From the NCBI GenBank assembly GCA_015852425.1, contig JAAAIG010000982.1:1-12267 (forward strand): DNA of 12,267 nucleotides, written 5' to 3'. Source of the stretch: Gryganskiella cystojenkinii. Lineage: Eukaryota; Mortierellomycota; Mortierellomycetes; Mortierellales; Mortierellaceae. The translations under genes were made by a program, and so were the position numbers. Shown here in pieces: positions 10,505 through 12,267 of the stretch; within the stretch, counting starts at the first letter, position 1, and every line of letters begins with the position of its first letter. The notes beneath the pieces were generated by a model. It was not told where the DNA came from. It did no database searches and saw only the letters and a list, made by a program, of their open reading frames with translations.

Positions 10505-11343
10505 TCACACACCTCCCAAATCAATGTATCCACCTCGGTTTGCGCACTCGTGAGACCTTGCATCAGCACTGAACACCAAGTATCTGCAAAAATTTCTCCA
10601 TGCGGTATGACTGTAGAAGGAGGTCGGCCTAGTCTTTCGCCAGTTTGTATTGGAGTACATGGCGCTAATTTGGAATCCGTCATAGTAAAAGCCTGACTTG
10701 TCCTGACTTTCGATCTTGTCCATTAATGCCAAGGCCTCCCGCGTGTACTGGATAGACTTTCTTGGATTGGATGATGCATACTTGACAATGAGGTCTGAGT
10801 AATCATCGATATGGGTCGCGGCCGTGTCAAGGTCTTTGTTCGATGTTACTGAGCAGAGCCTGCATCGGCATGTGAAACGGAAGTCCTCTTGGAGTCTCTT
10901 CAGTATGGCTATACGAGTCAAAGGTGAGCCGATATAGCTTGTGAAAATCTCGCTACCCGCACTAATGTCCTCAGTTGCATGAATATACTCCTTCTGCGTT
11001 ATTGAGCTCCACGAGTGCTTCGCATTTGGGATGCAGCTGTGGTTGATCCTTGAGATGACACGATATACAGCACCGTCTACGGAGTCCATTCCTTGTGGAA
11101 GACTATTCGTCTTTACAATGCCGATCTCTTGGAGCTGCTCATCATCCGTATATATGTTGTGGAGTGCGAGAAAGTACTTTTCTTATTTTTCTTGGACAGA
11201 GCGTTGACTGCTAACACGTTCTTGATTATGTTGGGTCCAACAAAGACCAGGGGGCTCTCTGATGTAATACATGTCCCCCACGCTATCTCTTGAGCAGCAA
11301 ACATGCCTCTACCCTTATCAGGCGTGTGTCTTATGATATACAT
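10505..11343 (-). pseudogene. SET-domain (SMYD/Set5-like) gene broken by frameshift
   Basis: From ATG 11343 the minus strand encodes a typical SET start, TPDKGRGMFAAQEI, and continues to about 11180. The next conserved part, LHN then IVKTNSL, RINHSC (NHSC at 11033-11044), GSEIFTSYI and the post-SET zinc cluster CRCRLC, lies in the -1 frame, which has a stop at 11185-11183. One missing base in the A-run of the coding strand (T-run 11178-11181 on +) explains the break; no intron with usable GT and AG fits. A tetratricopeptide-like helical tail with YYDGFQISAMYSN follows. Near 10631 the family-like sequence seems to change frame again and meets a TAG, then ARSHECAN returns in the earlier frame. 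Family members are putative lysine methyltransferases. This copy looks non-functional, unless the reference has homopolymer errors. The 5' end may lie upstream, as the frame is open to 11490. Confidence 0.75.
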
Positions 11344-11512
11344 GTTCTTGATGGAGTGAAAAAAATCCTGGTAATGACTGGAGCTGGAAGGGAGAAAGAG
11401 GCGGTAAAGACAACTCTTGAGAATTGGTGCAAAAAAATAGTAGGTAATGGACCACGTCCATGATGCACAGTCACGAAAACAAAAATTCAAAAAAAAAGCT
11501 TGAAAGGGGTTG

Positions 11513-11526
11513 CCCCCCCCCCCCCC
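11513..11526. repeat. 14-base poly-C run
   Basis: Fourteen consecutive C bases follow GGGGTTG and precede an A-rich stretch. Long C homopolymers are rare in the rest of the window apart from the run at its right end. This may be a real mononucleotide repeat or an assembly or consensus artefact. Confidence 0.9.
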
Positions 11527-11626
11527 AACAAAAAAAATTCAGCCGAAAAAACGTCAGCCAAGAAAAGGTTGCCAAAGACACCAATATTTATCACGCCAAC
11601 AACTTATGAAACCTAGATCTACCCTG

Positions 11627-11650
11627 CTACACTACACACTACACACTACA
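11627..11650. repeat. 7-base tandem repeat (ACTACAC)
   Basis: About three near-perfect copies of ACTACAC lie together in a low-complexity stretch. It is a minor slippage repeat with no evident function. Confidence 0.8.
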
Positions 11651-12267
11651 TCTCGCAGCTTCTTGAGTATCCGCTCAGCTCGTCCCACCCGGACTCCTCT
11701 AATTCTGAATCTATGTGCAAGCTTTCTGGAAGATGTGTGTCGCTGTTGTGCTTGCTGGCGACGTGATTGATGAAAACCCAGAGGCGGACGGAGTTGAATA
11801 CAAAGAGCCATATTTTGGTTGCCTCAGAATTGGGGAAAGGTTGCGCACTTGGAAAATAAAAATGTATTAGAAACCAATAGCGTAAAGAACCCTACATAGT
11901 TGAACAAGTGCAGTCAAAGATCAGCAACAACTGTGATGTCGCTGTCAGTTCTAGTGCTCGAGGGAGTTGTGTCTAGAGCTTTGGAACAGACCTGCTTTGT
12001 CTCCTCCAAAGCTTCAGAGGTCATCGAAGCAAAATTGTCATTTTTTTTTATGGCGTTATCGAAGCCAGAGAGGATCATGTCCAAACGACCCATTCTTTCA
12101 TCCACCGAGACAAAATTCATTAAAAGTCTTCGACCTGGTAATGGTCTAGAAACCTGGCCACTGGCTATATTAGCCACTACTGCACACATTTGCGCTCCTG
12201 TGCTTCGCCCAAATTTTTTGCCACCAACCTTGATCCTTGGATTTCCCCCCCCCCCCCCCCCCCCCCC
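11646..12267 (-). CDS. Possible 3' part of an unknown gene, runs off the window
   Basis: I do not recognise this gene. The minus strand is open from the window edge down to a stop at 11916-11914. It starts in glycines from the poly-C run and continues with KVGGKKFGRSTGAQMCA, then a predicted helical, charged stretch (about 12130-11985). A good donor context, CAG|GTCTGT at 11994/11991, could splice in phase to an acceptor ending at 11823. That would open a second exon, 11822-11646, with hydrophobic WLFVF and acidic DSELEESGWDEL segments before a stop. Amino-acid composition looks protein-like, but there is no known motif, the upstream end is missing, and the + strand is also open over 11733-11870 (45 codons). 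Coding status and the splice model are guesses; it could be a gene fragment or a remnant of a mobile element. Confidence 0.25.
12245..12267. repeat. 23-base poly-C run at the window end
   Basis: The last 23 bases are all C and may continue beyond the window. A run this long is unusual for a fungal nuclear gene region and would interrupt the reading frame on the minus strand with a polyglycine stretch. An assembly boundary or low-quality consensus is one explanation. Confidence 0.9.

Noticed and set aside
10444..10683. Minus-strand 79-codon frame downstream of the SET domain
   Set aside because: It overlaps the SET remnant in another frame and shows no family resemblance; the tail motifs of the SET gene lie in the other two frames.
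11510..11770. Plus-strand frame starting in the poly-C run
   Set aside because: It begins with prolines from the C homopolymer, crosses low-complexity repeats and has no recognisable domain.
1..12267. CRISPR array, tRNA, rRNA or intact transposon
   Set aside because: No spaced direct repeats, no cloverleaf with conserved loops, no rRNA-like stretch and no recognisable transposase or reverse transcriptase were seen by eye on either strand.

Overview
The window looks like nuclear DNA of a filamentous fungus, most likely an early-diverging one (Mucoromycota; Mortierella-like is my best guess). The reasons are two well-preserved fungal genes, an STE12/SteA-type transcription factor and the mismatch-repair ATPase MSH6, with short GT-AG introns of roughly 95-125 bases, long pyrimidine-rich leaders and compact spacing. 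The placement within fungi is inference, since no rRNA or mitochondrial marker is present.

Layout. Bases 1-2218 are a gene-poor stretch that becomes strongly C/T-rich toward its 3' end and probably holds the promoter and leader of the next gene. Bases 2219-5259 (+) encode a two-exon STE12-like factor with an STE homeodomain-like DNA-binding domain, two C2H2 zinc fingers and Gln/His-rich tracts. After 256 bases containing a polyadenylation signal, an E-box and an ACGCG motif, bases 5516-10224 (+) encode an eight-exon MSH6 of about 1303 residues with a PCNA-binding motif, a Phe-x-Glu mismatch-recognition motif and complete ATPase motifs. One of its introns appears to be of the GC-AG type.

The right end differs in character. 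Bases 10505-11343 (-) hold a SET-domain (SMYD/Set5-like) gene that is broken by at least one single-base frameshift and probably further lesions. Beyond it lie a 14-base poly-C run, a small tandem repeat, and an uncharacterised minus-strand reading frame that runs off the window through a 23-base poly-C run.

Functionally the two intact genes are unrelated neighbours: one is the expected nuclear output of a MAP-kinase cascade (mating, filamentation, invasive growth), the other post-replicative DNA repair. I see no sign of a new multi-gene system. The most useful leads are the competing 3' splice sites in the STE12 intron, which would switch the zinc fingers on or off, the GC-AG intron in MSH6, the decaying SET gene, and the unidentified reading frames at both edges.
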